Shown here: positions 37,955-47,387 of the stretch, piece by piece
How positions within the stretch are numbered: position 1 is the first letter of the stretch
Layout: every line of letters begins with the position of its first letter
IMG/VR virus record: IMGVR_UViG_3300032893_001402
Location: 1-64,000 of that record
From: a virus
Reading direction: 5' to 3' (one strand)
Length of the DNA: 64,000 bases
The notes under the pieces: generated by a model
Database searches by the model: none
Told to the model about the DNA's origin: nothing
Seen by the model: the letters and a program-made list of their open reading frames with translations, nothing else
Position numbers and translations under genes: made by a program

Positions 37955-38707
37955 TTAGTAGGGAACCGATGGGGTAGCAATGATTGGGCCCGCACTTTCC
38001 ATTTCATAATGCCAGGCAACACCGTAATCGATATATCCCGCGTTGGGAGATTGTCCGATCAATTTTGGACCGATCTCCCGCACGTTTCTCAAGTGTCGAT
38101 GCTCGAATTGCGGCGCTGCTGGAGGGGGCGGAATCGGATAGGAGCCGGGTTGCTGAGCTTGCCCCTCTTGTGTGAGTCGATAGGGGGTCTGAGCGTAAAT
38201 GAGCTGATATTGCGGGGGAAAATTGCCCAAAGCCGGCGTTAGCGTCCAGAGTGGGCCGCCCCCGCTGAAAGTAAGCGTCTCGTTCCAATCCGTGATAATT
38301 CCCCACCCCGAGCCCTGCGTCATCCACTCGACTACGACCGAGTAAGTTACATAGGTCGTGTATTCGGCTCCCGTGTTACCGGGATAGTTGGGACGCATCC
38401 GTACGCGCACTCCGCCAATAACTCCCGCTTGGCTCGGGGAGACGGCCCAGGCTGTTTTGCTCCCGGTGGCGCTGTCATAAACGGCGAAGGCCTGATTAGG
38501 AATCGCATAGGCTGCTTCAAGAGCTGCTAGAGCCGTTGTGAGAGCAGAGATATTAGCCGCTTGGAGAATCCCTTCTAACGTAATGCGATGAATCACAGAG
38601 CGCTCATTCATCGCGGGCCCAAAGTCGCCTTCGCACGCTACCTTAACCGATACCTCTCCGATGGCGTGCTTGTAGTTGCCGTACTGTGCGTAGAGTCCGA
38701 CAGGCAT
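37955..38707 (-). CDS. Distal-tail-like protein
   Basis: 250 residues, the first gene after the tape measure, the usual place for a distal tail protein. The start MPVGLYAQYGNYKHAIGEVS and strands throughout fit a tail-ring fold. A Pro-rich piece (YPIPPPPAAP) comes late. No motif proves the call, which rests on order. Confidence 0.45.
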   Translation of the reverse strand: MPVGLYAQYGNYKHAIGEVSVKVACEGDFGPAMNERSVIHRITLEGILQAANISALTTALAALEAAYAIPNQAFAVYDSATGSKTAWAVSPSQAGVIGGVRVRMRPNYPGNTGAEYTTYVTYSVVVEWMTQGSGWGIITDWNETLTFSGGGPLWTLTPALGNFPPQYQLIYAQTPYRLTQEGQAQQPGSYPIPPPPAAPQFEHRHLRNVREIGPKLIGQSPNAGYIDYGVAWHYEMESAGPIIATPSVPY

Positions 38708-38710
38708 GGC

Positions 38711-40510
38711 CTAAAAACCACCCGCAATAGCCGCATTCTGGTCTGAGACGCGCTTCAAGATTTGCATATTCTGTTCGACGTTCGGATTGCCTAGCGGAAT
38801 CGCGCCTTTACCGATGGCTTCGAGCAGACTTATAATTACTGCCAAGCGGCTATCGACTTTCTCGACAGCCTCTTTACTTGTCAGACCTTTTTCCGTCGTG
38901 GTTCCTAGAGCCGAGGTAAGCTGCTCGCCCTGCTTGCCGAGCTGGGCTTGAATCTGCGCCATGTTTTGCAGGACGGTCCCTAGTGGACCTTCGAGGTTGC
39001 CGCCGTTCTCCGAAACCCCGGATAGCTGCTCAAGTTCGCGTTGCTGCAACCCCTGCGCTATTTCGTCTCCGCCTTCCATCGCCCGACGGCGGTTAAGATT
39101 ATCGAGCTGGTTCCGTAGCTGATTGGGCATCGCCCAGCGCAGCCCCTGAGCCTGGGCAATCTCTTCCGGCAGCAGGTTTTCGGGATGGTTTTTGAGTTGG
39201 CTGAGGATGTAGTTGGCGTGAAGACGCTGGCCGGAGTTCATCCCCGCCGCGGTTGCATGGCCGCCTTGCTCGGCCCTCAATCCAGCTGCCTGCGTTTGGG
39301 CAACGCCCATGGCAACTTGGCTTGCTCGCTGCACTACGTCGAGTTCATCGTGTCGAGCCTTAAGGATTCGCTCTTGGATGCGTTCGATTTCTAAGGCGTT
39401 CCTTAGCGCTGCCTCACCATCCATATCTCCCCGCCCGCGTTGATCGGCGATTCTTCCAGCCAGATTTTCATCCGAGCTGATCTGACTGCGGATTCTGGTC
39501 AAATCTCTACCAAGAGCAAACTGCTCCCGCTGCCCTGCTCGTAGGGCTCCCGTGTGCGCATCCCAAAACTCTCCGGTAGTGGGCTGGATGGCTCCAATAG
39601 CCCGAAACCGATTGGCTTGGGATTCGATCGCATTAGTTGCCTCGCGTCGGCGCGACTCCTGATTGAATTGCAGAGCGGTAGGCATATCGGCTCTACGGGC
39701 TCTTTCGATCTCTCCGGCTTCGATACGAAGCTGGTCCGCCTGGCGGTGCCTACGCTCGTAGTTGCGCGCTGCCTGATCGTCGAACCCTAATCCGTGGCTA
39801 GCCCATTCGTCAAAGCGTTGGAAAGCCGTATCGATAGGATAAGGATTGATGCCCATCGCTCGAAGTCGGCGCATATGATCTGCGCTTCCGGCCGGACCCC
39901 CGCCTAAGCCTGGAGTATGAGTGTAGGGGTTGAGTTGCCAGCGGTTACTTGCCTCGATAGCGCCGGCTGTCCCTAATCCGACTAAAGCCCCTGTCCCTAA
40001 GCCGCCTAGGGCTCCCCCCATAAGACCCGTACCGAGCAGACCATGGAGGGATCTCCCCCCATGAACCAAAGCCTCGATGCCGGCGAGGGCTTGCAGACCC
40101 CCTAAGATGCCACCCCCGCCGCTAGCAATCGAGCCCATCGAAAGGGCCCTAGCGAGATCGGTAGCCGACCCGACTACACCACCAAGTCCAGGCCTTCCTT
40201 GAGGTTGCTGGGGCCCCTGAGGCTGCTGTCGCGATCTAGCAGCATGCTCCAGGCCGGCTCCGTGGTAATGTGTTCCTTCTGAGTATCCCTGGGGGAGAGT
40301 AGCCCCAGCCGAGGAACTACTACTTACGGGTGGCGGAGTAACCCCTAATCCCCCCGTTGGGCTACCTAAGCTTACTGGGATATTGAACCGCTGGCGAAGA
40401 TCCTCGGACATTCGTACGAGGCTATCGTACACTGCGCGATTCTTCGACTCTTGCGCTTCGAGCCCTACCCGATAGAGTAGGTCGCGTTCGTCTCCGCCGC
40501 CGGTACTCAT
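38711..40510 (-). CDS. Tape measure protein
   Basis: 599 residues. A helical N-terminus is followed by a Gly-rich hydrophobic centre (about 110-190, GGGILGGLQALAGIEALVHGG), then long charged helices. Position directly after the G/GT frameshift pair fits a tape measure. At about 1.5 angstrom per residue this would set a tail near 90 nm. The protein is short for the type but not extreme. Confidence 0.7.
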   Translation of the reverse strand: MSTGGGDERDLLYRVGLEAQESKNRAVYDSLVRMSEDLRQRFNIPVSLGSPTGGLGVTPPPVSSSSSAGATLPQGYSEGTHYHGAGLEHAARSRQQPQGPQQPQGRPGLGGVVGSATDLARALSMGSIASGGGGILGGLQALAGIEALVHGGRSLHGLLGTGLMGGALGGLGTGALVGLGTAGAIEASNRWQLNPYTHTPGLGGGPAGSADHMRRLRAMGINPYPIDTAFQRFDEWASHGLGFDDQAARNYERRHRQADQLRIEAGEIERARRADMPTALQFNQESRRREATNAIESQANRFRAIGAIQPTTGEFWDAHTGALRAGQREQFALGRDLTRIRSQISSDENLAGRIADQRGRGDMDGEAALRNALEIERIQERILKARHDELDVVQRASQVAMGVAQTQAAGLRAEQGGHATAAGMNSGQRLHANYILSQLKNHPENLLPEEIAQAQGLRWAMPNQLRNQLDNLNRRRAMEGGDEIAQGLQQRELEQLSGVSENGGNLEGPLGTVLQNMAQIQAQLGKQGEQLTSALGTTTEKGLTSKEAVEKVDSRLAVIISLLEAIGKGAIPLGNPNVEQNMQILKRVSDQNAAIAGGF

Positions 40511-40527
40511 TTAGTCTTTAGTCTGGG

Positions 40528-41028
40528 CTAAGATTTGGACAGAATTGAGGACAAGAATTGCTTCAGACGCTCATTGCCGGCCGTAACCGAATTGGCTAGC
40601 TCTGCGCGTCTTAAAATCGGATCGACGATACCGAGATTCCGACGTACGATAGCGTCGGCCCAGGATGGAAGCTGTCCCGTGGCTCGAACCTCAAAATAGG
40701 TCAGCAAGCAGACGATCGCCCTTCTCAGTACCTTCTCGCACTTCAAGCCGGATTTTTTGAGGGCCGGCAGATTCGCTACGGAGCGCTCGATTGTGGGATG
40801 CAAGAGCAGGGCTTTCGGGCAGCGGTAGCATGGGGTAGGGGCTCCCTGGCGAGAAAGATAACGCATTCTGCCGCCGCGCTTCCAACTCGGGTGCTTCAGT
40901 TTCTCTCCGCTAAAGACGAGCGTTCCGATATGGTCATCGTCGTGTTCGTAGACGAATTTCGCGCATTCTTCGCAGGTACGATTGACTAACCCGGGGTAGG
41001 TACAGAGCAGGTCTACCCCGGCCGCTAG
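40528..41028 (-). CDS. Tail assembly chaperone extension (GT part), made by -1 frameshift
   Basis: This frame has no good start of its own: the first ATG is at 40866, yet sensible coding continues upstream to 41028 (NRTCEECAKFVYEHDDDHIG). It joins gene G by -1 slippage at AAAAAAC. The extension of 166 residues has a zinc ribbon (CEEC and CYRC) and a helical end. The full G-GT product would have about 328 residues. G and GT bind the tape measure and guide tail-tube assembly; the T part usually contacts the tube protein. Confidence 0.75.
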   Translation of the reverse strand, partial: LAAGVDLLCTYPGLVNRTCEECAKFVYEHDDDHIGTLVFSGEKLKHPSWKRGGRMRYLSRQGAPTPCYRCPKALLLHPTIERSVANLPALKKSGLKCEKVLRRAIVCLLTYFEVRATGQLPSWADAIVRRNLGIVDPILRRAELANSVTAGNERLKQFLSSILSKS

Positions 41029-41034
41029 TTTTTT
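40991..41034 (-). promoter_or_regulatory. Programmed -1 frameshift signal
   Basis: On the minus strand the slippery heptamer A-AAA-AAC (41028-41034) ends directly before the G stop codon TAG. After six bases comes a perfect 9-bp stem, CCGGGGTAG with CTACCCCGG, loop 13 bases (40991-41021). Slippery site, spacer length and stem match the textbook layout. Confidence 0.85.
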
Positions 41035-41513
41035 ACCGCTTCCTCCTCACGAACGATTCCGGGGGCCTTCCGTTGTACGCTGGCGGCATAGTTGGCAACG
41101 CTTTCATCGCGCTGTTTTTCCTTTGACCAGAGAGGGTCGAGGTCGCTTGCTTCGCGCCCATAGATGATATATTGGAGCCGGACGAATAGCGCGTAACGAA
41201 TAATCTTGATTCGATCGGGCTCGATGTCAGCCGCTTGGCCGTCCGCTTCCGTGAGGGACCAGCTTTGCAGATGGTCGGCCATAAACTGCGCGGTTGCGTC
41301 CATATGTTTCGTAAGGGGCTGGAATTGAAATGATCGCAACCATTCCTCAGTCTCAATCCCCAGCGCCGGCCGGTAGCTGAAACGCAGCTCGGGATGGAGC
41401 CCTGGCACTTCGCGGATAAAACCGGGCTCCGTGTAGCCATCGCGGATAATTCCGCACATGGCAGGCTTTTGGACATTGGTTTGAGTAGGACTAGGGTTAG
41501 GGCGAGGGTACAT
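41025..41513 (-). CDS. Tail assembly chaperone G-like protein
   Basis: The ATG at 41513, after GGAGA, is preferred to a GTG at 41552. 162 residues, mainly helical after residue 60 (EEWLRSFQFQPLTKHMDATA). It stops at the TAG in the frameshift site. The order tube protein, G/GT, tape measure is the same as in lambda and many siphoviruses. No clear sequence similarity to lambda G is seen. Confidence 0.7.
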   Translation of the reverse strand: MYPRPNPSPTQTNVQKPAMCGIIRDGYTEPGFIREVPGLHPELRFSYRPALGIETEEWLRSFQFQPLTKHMDATAQFMADHLQSWSLTEADGQAADIEPDRIKIIRYALFVRLQYIIYGREASDLDPLWSKEKQRDESVANYAASVQRKAPGIVREEEAVKN

Positions 41514-41572
41514 AGCGCGAATCTCCAGAACGTTAAGTAGGAATTTGAGCACTACGGCATGGCTAGAAAGAA

Positions 41573-41642
41573 CTACCGCGAGCGAACACGCAATTCCCGG
41601 TTGCTTAAAAGGAATTGGTGGGTATGTATCCGCTCGCGGTAG
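41573..41642 (-). terminator. Nested hairpin after the major tail protein gene
   Basis: CTACCGCGAGCG and CGCTCGCGGTAG are perfect 12-base arms; inside lies CAATTCC/GGAATTG. On the minus strand the outer stem is followed by TTCTTTC. It sits between the abundant tube protein gene and G, so it may lower downstream transcription or protect the upstream mRNA. Confidence 0.6.
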
Positions 41643-41667
41643 GTTTATTGCGCAAGACTAGGGAAGG

Positions 41668-42546
41668 TCAGGATAGAGCCAGAGTCGCCCCTATATCGGG
41701 AACACTTCCCCCTAAATTACGCCTGGCAATCGCTTCTACCGGCAAAAGGATCTCGGTACGGCCGTTTACAGTCGGATCTCTGGGGGGAAATTGCAGAGCC
41801 CCGAACGTGAATGTGAGAACTTTCGCGCCGTAATTGAGTTGCAGGCTGGCTCCCGCGTCTGTATTACTAGCCCCGGCGTTGGAAACCATGTCGATCTCAG
41901 CCGAAGTAAAGGGAGATGTGAGACGGAGCGTAACATTGCGATCCGTAGGCATAATTTGCGACGGGTCTTGGTTCTGACGGTACTTAACTTCGAGCGCGTT
42001 GCTTATCGATAACTCAAAGTCCTCAATATTGCGGTTGCTGCTGAGGATCGAAAGCACAGTTCCGAAGATCATCAAGCTGGCGGTGTTCTGATAGGTGACT
42101 TCGGGGAAATTTCCCGCGTTGGCTACTGTCTCTCCGCTAGCCACTAAGTCAAGCGCCAAGCGCATCGGACTTCCCGATGAGCAGCTAAAGCGCGCTGTAT
42201 CGACATATACACCGCTGTAGGTATAGACCTTTGTAACTTTGTCGATCGTAAGGTAGCGGCTCTGGAGAGTTTCCGAAGTCGCGTAGTTGTTCCCGCTGGC
42301 GTTTGCTCCGAGAATCCAGGGTAAGAGGTAGGTCAATTCTTCGGGGGAGGGCTGCATCGAGAGCGTGCCGCGGTAGGTATTGATACCGTCCCGGGTGCGA
42401 GTGTCCATGTGCTGTCGAGTTCCGCGCAAGCCTGTCGTATCAACGATCGTGCCCGCTTTCTGCATTGAGCAGTTATCGAACTCGAATCCGTAGCGCACTG
42501 TCGATTGAGTATCGATCCCTAGTTGGGATTGAAAGCCTTGGGACAT
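41668..42546 (-). CDS. Major tail tube protein
   Basis: 292 residues. A strand-rich fold with a helix in the middle, few Cys, and a start (MSQGFQSQLGIDTQSTVRYG) of tube-protein style. The order just before G/GT and the hairpin after it fit a highly expressed tube protein. No strict motif exists for this family, so the call rests on order and fold outline. Confidence 0.6.
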   Translation of the reverse strand: MSQGFQSQLGIDTQSTVRYGFEFDNCSMQKAGTIVDTTGLRGTRQHMDTRTRDGINTYRGTLSMQPSPEELTYLLPWILGANASGNNYATSETLQSRYLTIDKVTKVYTYSGVYVDTARFSCSSGSPMRLALDLVASGETVANAGNFPEVTYQNTASLMIFGTVLSILSSNRNIEDFELSISNALEVKYRQNQDPSQIMPTDRNVTLRLTSPFTSAEIDMVSNAGASNTDAGASLQLNYGAKVLTFTFGALQFPPRDPTVNGRTEILLPVEAIARRNLGGSVPDIGATLALS

Positions 42547-42567
42547 TGAACTAGCTCCTAAGCAGGC

Positions 42568-43176
42568 TTAATTAGAGGGTTGTCGGTAGGTGGATTGCCC
42601 GGCTCCGCGCACTTCGCGGCAAATGAACCGCACGATGAAAGAAGAAACCCAGGCATTTCCCACAAACTCGCCGGGAATTGCGATTGAATTGGGCTCTACC
42701 GTCACGGTCATAACCTCGGGAACGGCCGCAAAAGGCTGATTCCTCAAGGATCGACTGAGTATTTCGCGCCAAAGCAAGTAGCGATTGAGAGATTTTGTCT
42801 CGTCTCCATTGGCTCCGGGATCAAGCCGCGTATCGGGCGATTGGACGAACGAGACAAGACAGGGATAGCCGACATCATCCCGTCGATTGAGAGTCTGGCC
42901 TACAGGCATAGATTCCTGAGCCCAAGGGCAGACCAGAATCATGGGATAGCTATAGCTGTAAGGTTCACCTTGTAAGCGTACTACCCAAGGGAATTTGACG
43001 AGCGCGATGTTGGCCGAGTTGATCCCTGGAAAATAAATACCTTGCAGGTACGTTACGAGATTCGCCAGGCAGGACGTGTGAACAGCCGGCGGATCATCCT
43101 CAATGAGCCATTGGCCGTCGTCTGTCTCCAGCTCGAAAAAGCCGGAAGAATCTTCGAGTTCAAAAAAGTTAGGCAT
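42568..43176 (-). CDS. Tail terminator-like protein
   Basis: The ATG at 43176 lies just after the previous stop. 202 residues. It opens with a short internal repeat (FFELEDSSGFFELETDDG). Then comes a helix and strand domain of about 170 residues with SCLANLVTYLQGIYFPGI and LNRYLLWREILSRSL. Position before the tube protein is that of lambda U. Family similarity was not certain. Confidence 0.5.
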   Translation of the reverse strand: MPNFFELEDSSGFFELETDDGQWLIEDDPPAVHTSCLANLVTYLQGIYFPGINSANIALVKFPWVVRLQGEPYSYSYPMILVCPWAQESMPVGQTLNRRDDVGYPCLVSFVQSPDTRLDPGANGDETKSLNRYLLWREILSRSLRNQPFAAVPEVMTVTVEPNSIAIPGEFVGNAWVSSFIVRFICREVRGAGQSTYRQPSN

Positions 43177-43178
43177 CG

Positions 43179-44408
43179 TTAGACGAACATCAAGAAAGCC
43201 GCTCCGCTTGTTGCGCCAGTATCGCCGCTGAGCGTCCCAGCATCGCCGCTGAGCGTATCGGTGTAGGTAGCCGTCTCGACCACCGTATAAACCTTGCTCG
43301 CAGCTCCGGCCGAGCCGCTGGTGATTGTCACACTGGCGACGTTGTAGTTGTTCCCGCTGAAACCGCTGTTGAGCGCCGTCTTGAGATTGGCGGCCGATTC
43401 GTTCCAAGGGATCGCGATCGGGTTGGCGCCGGTCGTGTCATTCAAGTTCCAATCGCCGCTTGTGCCAACGACGGCAACGGTGTAGGTCTGATCCAGCCCA
43501 TCGGCAAACGTCGCCCCGGGGCTCCAAAGCTGATTGCCGGCATTGGAGACAGTCAAGCCGCTGAAGTCGAGACTGCTCGTTGGATCGGAAGCGCTCGTTG
43601 TGTCGTGCGAAGCCACAAGCGCGGTGCCGCTGCTGACTGCGGCAGCCAGGCTTTTGTTCAGGGTCCAAGCCCCGACAGTCGTGTCGGTCGGTCCAGGCGT
43701 GTTGCCATCGAATGCCCAGGTGCCTCCATCCGGCGCGACGGTCCCGATGGCGAAGGGACTCCCGGAAGATAGCGAAAGCGTAAATGTCGCCGGCGCTCCA
43801 TCAACAAATCCTGTTGCAGCGGGGTTATTGCCTGTGCCTGGATCGAAACCGCTCACGGACGGCGTGGAGCCAAACGATTCATTTGCTACGCTTGTCCAGG
43901 TTTCTGTTCCCGCTGGCGTTGCCGGCGGTGTCCAATTGCCGCCAGTCATCCATAATCCAGTGTCGCCGTCGATGTAGTAAGTGTCACTACCGATACTTAT
44001 ATAGGCATAATTTCCCATCCCGTCGGAACTCGGGGGAGTAGAGCCATCGCCCCATTTAATCGTCAGCACGGCTTGCGAGCCGGCAGAATAGCTCGACGAA
44101 TTCACGCTGCCCGCCCACCCGATGGTCAAAGCCGTAAGGTCATAGCTCAGGCTTTGACCGCTGCCAAGCGTGTTGCAGGTCCACACGAGATTCGATCCGG
44201 CGCTGACGGCCGAGGCCACGTCGGCGCCGGTCGTTTCCGTATAACCGCTGGGCGTTGGTGCCGTCGCCTGGTCAACAGTCGAATCGCCGATCGTGATTGA
44301 GCCACCTGTCGGCACCGTTCCGGCCGTGAGCGCAGAGGTGCAGACAGGCACCAGCGTAAGCGTCGCGTAGGTCGGCGAGACAGTTTCGGTTATGGTCAGA
44401 GAGGCCAT
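43179..44408 (-). CDS. Fibre- or decoration-like protein
   Basis: The ATG at 44408 is chosen since it overlaps the preceding stop. 409 residues, very rich in Thr, Ser, Gly and Ala with few charges, and strands throughout. A short repeat LSGDAGTLSGDTG lies near the end. Third-position G/C looks higher than in the tube gene. It stands between tail completion and terminator genes, an odd place for a fibre. It could be an outer decoration. Confidence 0.5.
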   Translation of the reverse strand: MASLTITETVSPTYATLTLVPVCTSALTAGTVPTGGSITIGDSTVDQATAPTPSGYTETTGADVASAVSAGSNLVWTCNTLGSGQSLSYDLTALTIGWAGSVNSSSYSAGSQAVLTIKWGDGSTPPSSDGMGNYAYISIGSDTYYIDGDTGLWMTGGNWTPPATPAGTETWTSVANESFGSTPSVSGFDPGTGNNPAATGFVDGAPATFTLSLSSGSPFAIGTVAPDGGTWAFDGNTPGPTDTTVGAWTLNKSLAAAVSSGTALVASHDTTSASDPTSSLDFSGLTVSNAGNQLWSPGATFADGLDQTYTVAVVGTSGDWNLNDTTGANPIAIPWNESAANLKTALNSGFSGNNYNVASVTITSGSAGAASKVYTVVETATYTDTLSGDAGTLSGDTGATSGAAFLMFV

Positions 44409-46309
44409 TAGTGAATATCCTGACCACACACAAAGCCGTCAAAGGCGCCGCCGGCCGTGCAGAGAAAACCAAATAGGTCGGCATGGCCTGCCGTGGTAGA
44501 AAGAGTGGGCGCCGAGCCGCCGGCCCAGGTAATTCCGCTCCACCACGTCACGGTATGCGAGCCGCCCGAACCTTGTGTAATGCGAATCAGGAATCGTTGC
44601 CCGACATAGTTGTTTGCAAGTGCAAGTGTACGGTCGGCCGCGATGGTCGCTGCATGAACGCTATTTACCGACAAATCAAATGTAATCGTTGAGGCATCGC
44701 TATCGGTTGTTATCCCGCCAGCCCCGCCCCGCAACACGGCAAGACTTCCGCTTGAAATGTTGCTCGCATTTGTAGTGTCGGTCGTCGCGCTGGCGGCTAG
44801 TCCGCTGGTTGAAATCGTCAGGATGTTCGACGAATAGACGCAACTGATGTTGGTGCCGTTGGTGATCTGCCGAAACGCGCCGTCATCGGCAAGGAAGTAG
44901 GGCGGACTGTGAGATGAAGCGCCAGGATCGGGAACATACCCAACGGCATGACTCGCGCCGGCCTGGACGAAAGCTATTGGTGTGTTCCAAGTACCGTCGC
45001 CGCGTAGCCATTGAGTAGTGCTATTGGGCGCTTTGGGAGCAAATCCGTGGGCGCTGGTGCTGACGTTACCGGTAGTCACATCCGATAGCGATAGCCCACC
45101 CTCGGCTAGCGCGGCATAGTGCGGAGCATTGTTCGCGCCCTGGCTTACCAGCGGCAAGCCGGACGTGCCTGGGGAAATTGCTACTAGAGCGTTTGTGCCG
45201 TTGCCGCTGAGGACCGAGCCAGTTGAAATATTGGCAAGTCCTGTACCTCCCGCGGCAACTCCGGCTATTCCCGAAATATCGCTGAACGAAAGAACTACGT
45301 TCCCCGTACGACCCGCAACCGAGAGGACTTGAGCGGCCTGGCCATCGATTTTGCGCCATACAGAACCGTCAAAAACGGCCCAATCCGCGGCATTCCAGCT
45401 CGAAATGCCATCGAGCGTAGTTGTGCCAGCGGTCGAGACAACGTAGACGTTTCCTTTCGTACCCGTGCTGCTGGCGAGAGTCGGACTATTCGTATTGGCG
45501 TTCCAGGTCCCCTGAAACTCCAGCCCGTTGACGATTGCCGAGGGGAGTTGCGCTGTCGGAACATGACCGCCGCTGTCGAGTGTTGCCACTCCGTTATTCG
45601 CCCCGGCTGCCGAAGAGAGGATATTGAGGCTGGCCGCCCCAACTACGCTTCCATTAAGTACCCCCGAGATCGTGATATTGCCGTTGCGGTCGATCGTTGT
45701 AACCGCATTGCCGGATGTGTCGGCAATCTCTAAACCGGCGCTTAAGTCGAACTTGAGCCCATAGACGGCATTCGGTACATCATAGATTTGAAAGTATCCG
45801 CTGGCGTCGAATCCGATACGGCTTGTACCTGTTCCTGAGATATAAGATTCCAGATAAACATTTCCAGCGCTATCCGTGACGACGGTTGCATGGTTCGTCG
45901 AATTCGTGGCGATCGTTGTCGAATTCGAGACATTCAGCGGTATGACGTGGCTGGTAGCGATAGGACTCGGGAAGTCGGCCGAGACTATTGCGCGCAATCC
46001 GAGAGGGCCGCTTGCTCCGTTGGGGGTTGCCAAAAACAGGTTTTGAGTCTGTCCACCCGCAAAAGATAGGGCGAGAGTCCCGCTGTTCGTGATCGGCGAA
46101 CCCCCGACGTTAAATACCGAGGGCGCGGACATGGCGACACTTGATACCGACCCATTTCCGCTGCCACCAGATTGCAACCAACGGTCATCAAGTTCTTCGA
46201 CCGTAATCTGACTGTTCACGCCGTTGTGAACGAGCGGAAAAATATCCGCGTCTTGCAAGTCCGTTTGGGCGACGGATTGCATCTGGCTAACTGCTAAGTT
46301 TCCGCTCAT
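44408..46309 (-). CDS. Tail fibre-like protein
   Basis: 633 residues. An N-terminal attachment-like part with LQDADIFPLVHNGVNSQITV is followed by long Thr/Ser/Gly/Asn repeats. SVAGRTGNVVLSFSDISG is a common fibre motif, and GDGTWNTP also occurs in fibres. The end (HADLFGFLCTAGGAFDGFV) may be the tip. It probably forms trimers and touches the host surface. The next gene is closely linked. Confidence 0.7.
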   Translation of the reverse strand: MSGNLAVSQMQSVAQTDLQDADIFPLVHNGVNSQITVEELDDRWLQSGGSGNGSVSSVAMSAPSVFNVGGSPITNSGTLALSFAGGQTQNLFLATPNGASGPLGLRAIVSADFPSPIATSHVIPLNVSNSTTIATNSTNHATVVTDSAGNVYLESYISGTGTSRIGFDASGYFQIYDVPNAVYGLKFDLSAGLEIADTSGNAVTTIDRNGNITISGVLNGSVVGAASLNILSSAAGANNGVATLDSGGHVPTAQLPSAIVNGLEFQGTWNANTNSPTLASSTGTKGNVYVVSTAGTTTLDGISSWNAADWAVFDGSVWRKIDGQAAQVLSVAGRTGNVVLSFSDISGIAGVAAGGTGLANISTGSVLSGNGTNALVAISPGTSGLPLVSQGANNAPHYAALAEGGLSLSDVTTGNVSTSAHGFAPKAPNSTTQWLRGDGTWNTPIAFVQAGASHAVGYVPDPGASSHSPPYFLADDGAFRQITNGTNISCVYSSNILTISTSGLAASATTDTTNASNISSGSLAVLRGGAGGITTDSDASTITFDLSVNSVHAATIAADRTLALANNYVGQRFLIRITQGSGGSHTVTWWSGITWAGGSAPTLSTTAGHADLFGFLCTAGGAFDGFVCGQDIH

Positions 46310-46833
46310 GGTCGTTGCGCTTTTAGTTGAGTATCGAGTTCATCCATAATCAGACTCGCGCCAAGCTGTTTGCTCCGCTCCGTCAAGCCCAGGTAGGGTC
46401 GAGCAGGAAGATTGCCGTAGCCCTTCTGCTGGGCCCTGGCATAGATCAGCGTTTGACCTTCTTTGGCCGTAGGATCAAGGCGGCCGCTGTAATTGATTCG
46501 CTGTTGGCTCATGTTTACGCCGAAAGCCAGAGAGCGGCTTTCGATGCTCGCGATATGGCCGGAGCTTCCATCCCCTGTAGCCGCCATTTGAAGGGCTTCC
46601 CAAAGCCTCAAGAGAGGATGGGTCTTGAGCGTACCGTCGGGCCACTTATTGATCTTCCGAGGGGGCCAGCTTTCTCCGTCTGGGCTGGTAGCCGTCTCAA
46701 AAGCTTGCTCCGTATCCTTTCTCCCTAGCTCGTGTATTTTCGACAGGGCTCGGCCGACGTTGCCGCTGTTGATGATCGCCAGACGGTTCTCAACGTGTCG
46801 GGGGAAGTCTTCGGCGTAAATTGGAGTGCCCAT
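46306..46833 (-). CDS. Tail completion protein (virion morphogenesis, Phage_tail_S-like)
   Basis: The ATG at 46833 shares a base with the previous stop (TAATG). 175 residues. DGESWPPRKINKWPDG and LPARPYLGLTERS match the plan of virion morphogenesis proteins: W-x-P at the start of a helical part and AR-x-[FY]-LGL near the end. It would finish the tail or join it to the head. Confidence 0.7.
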   Translation of the reverse strand: MGTPIYAEDFPRHVENRLAIINSGNVGRALSKIHELGRKDTEQAFETATSPDGESWPPRKINKWPDGTLKTHPLLRLWEALQMAATGDGSSGHIASIESRSLAFGVNMSQQRINYSGRLDPTAKEGQTLIYARAQQKGYGNLPARPYLGLTERSKQLGASLIMDELDTQLKAQRP

Positions 46834-47162
46834 TAGTTTGCGCTTAGCTGGGCCTGGCAAGTGCAGAGATAACGAACACCCGTCGTGCGCAGGTCGGCAA
46901 TCAGAATAATCCAGTTGTCGGACCCGTCGTTAAGAATATCCCCGTTCTTAGGGACGATACCGCTTAGATTGGGTACGGGTAAGCTAAAGTTGCGCGTTCT
47001 CTTGTCCTCTCCAACGATCCCCGCCGCCTCGATTTGATTGCGGGTTAACGGGCTGATCGTACAGTTAGCGACTGTTTGGGTAATTCCCGCCGCTGTCGTC
47101 AGCGTGAGAGTTACTGTACGGTCGAAAATTCGGTAGTCGTTAATGGGGTTAAACGTCGGCAC
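46833..47162 (-). CDS. Head-tail connector-like protein
   Basis: 109 residues with strands (TVTLTLTTAAGITQTVANCT) and a late acidic loop (PKNGDILNDGSDNWIIL). Size, fold outline and order between the capsid and tail completion genes fit a head closure or stopper protein. No strict motif was seen. Confidence 0.55.
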   Translation of the reverse strand: MPTFNPINDYRIFDRTVTLTLTTAAGITQTVANCTISPLTRNQIEAAGIVGEDKRTRNFSLPVPNLSGIVPKNGDILNDGSDNWIILIADLRTTGVRYLCTCQAQLSAN

Positions 47163-47164
47163 AG

Positions 47165-47380
47165 CTAATCACTCTGCGCGGGGCAATTGTTCTGCCAAGG
47201 TATTAGCGCAATTTGAGCGTTGATCTTGTCGAGGCTAGCCCAAAGAGAATCATAGAGCGACTGCCATTGAACACTTTGGCCATCAACCGAGTAATTCGGC
47301 TGAGGGTTCTCAATCATTTCATCGAGCTGGGCGGAGATGTTATCGCGCCTGGCGACCAGCTGTGCCAACGTTTGAGCCAT
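47165..47380 (-). CDS. Small head-tail joining protein (gpW-like outline)
   Basis: 71 residues. Two helices, LAQLVARRDNISAQLDEMI and LYDSLWASLDKINAQI, are joined by a short hairpin (YSVDGQSVQW). This plan is common for small connector proteins coded near the capsid gene. Family membership is not proven. Confidence 0.55.
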   Translation of the reverse strand: MAQTLAQLVARRDNISAQLDEMIENPQPNYSVDGQSVQWQSLYDSLWASLDKINAQIALIPWQNNCPAQSD

Positions 47381-47387
47381 ATGCGCC

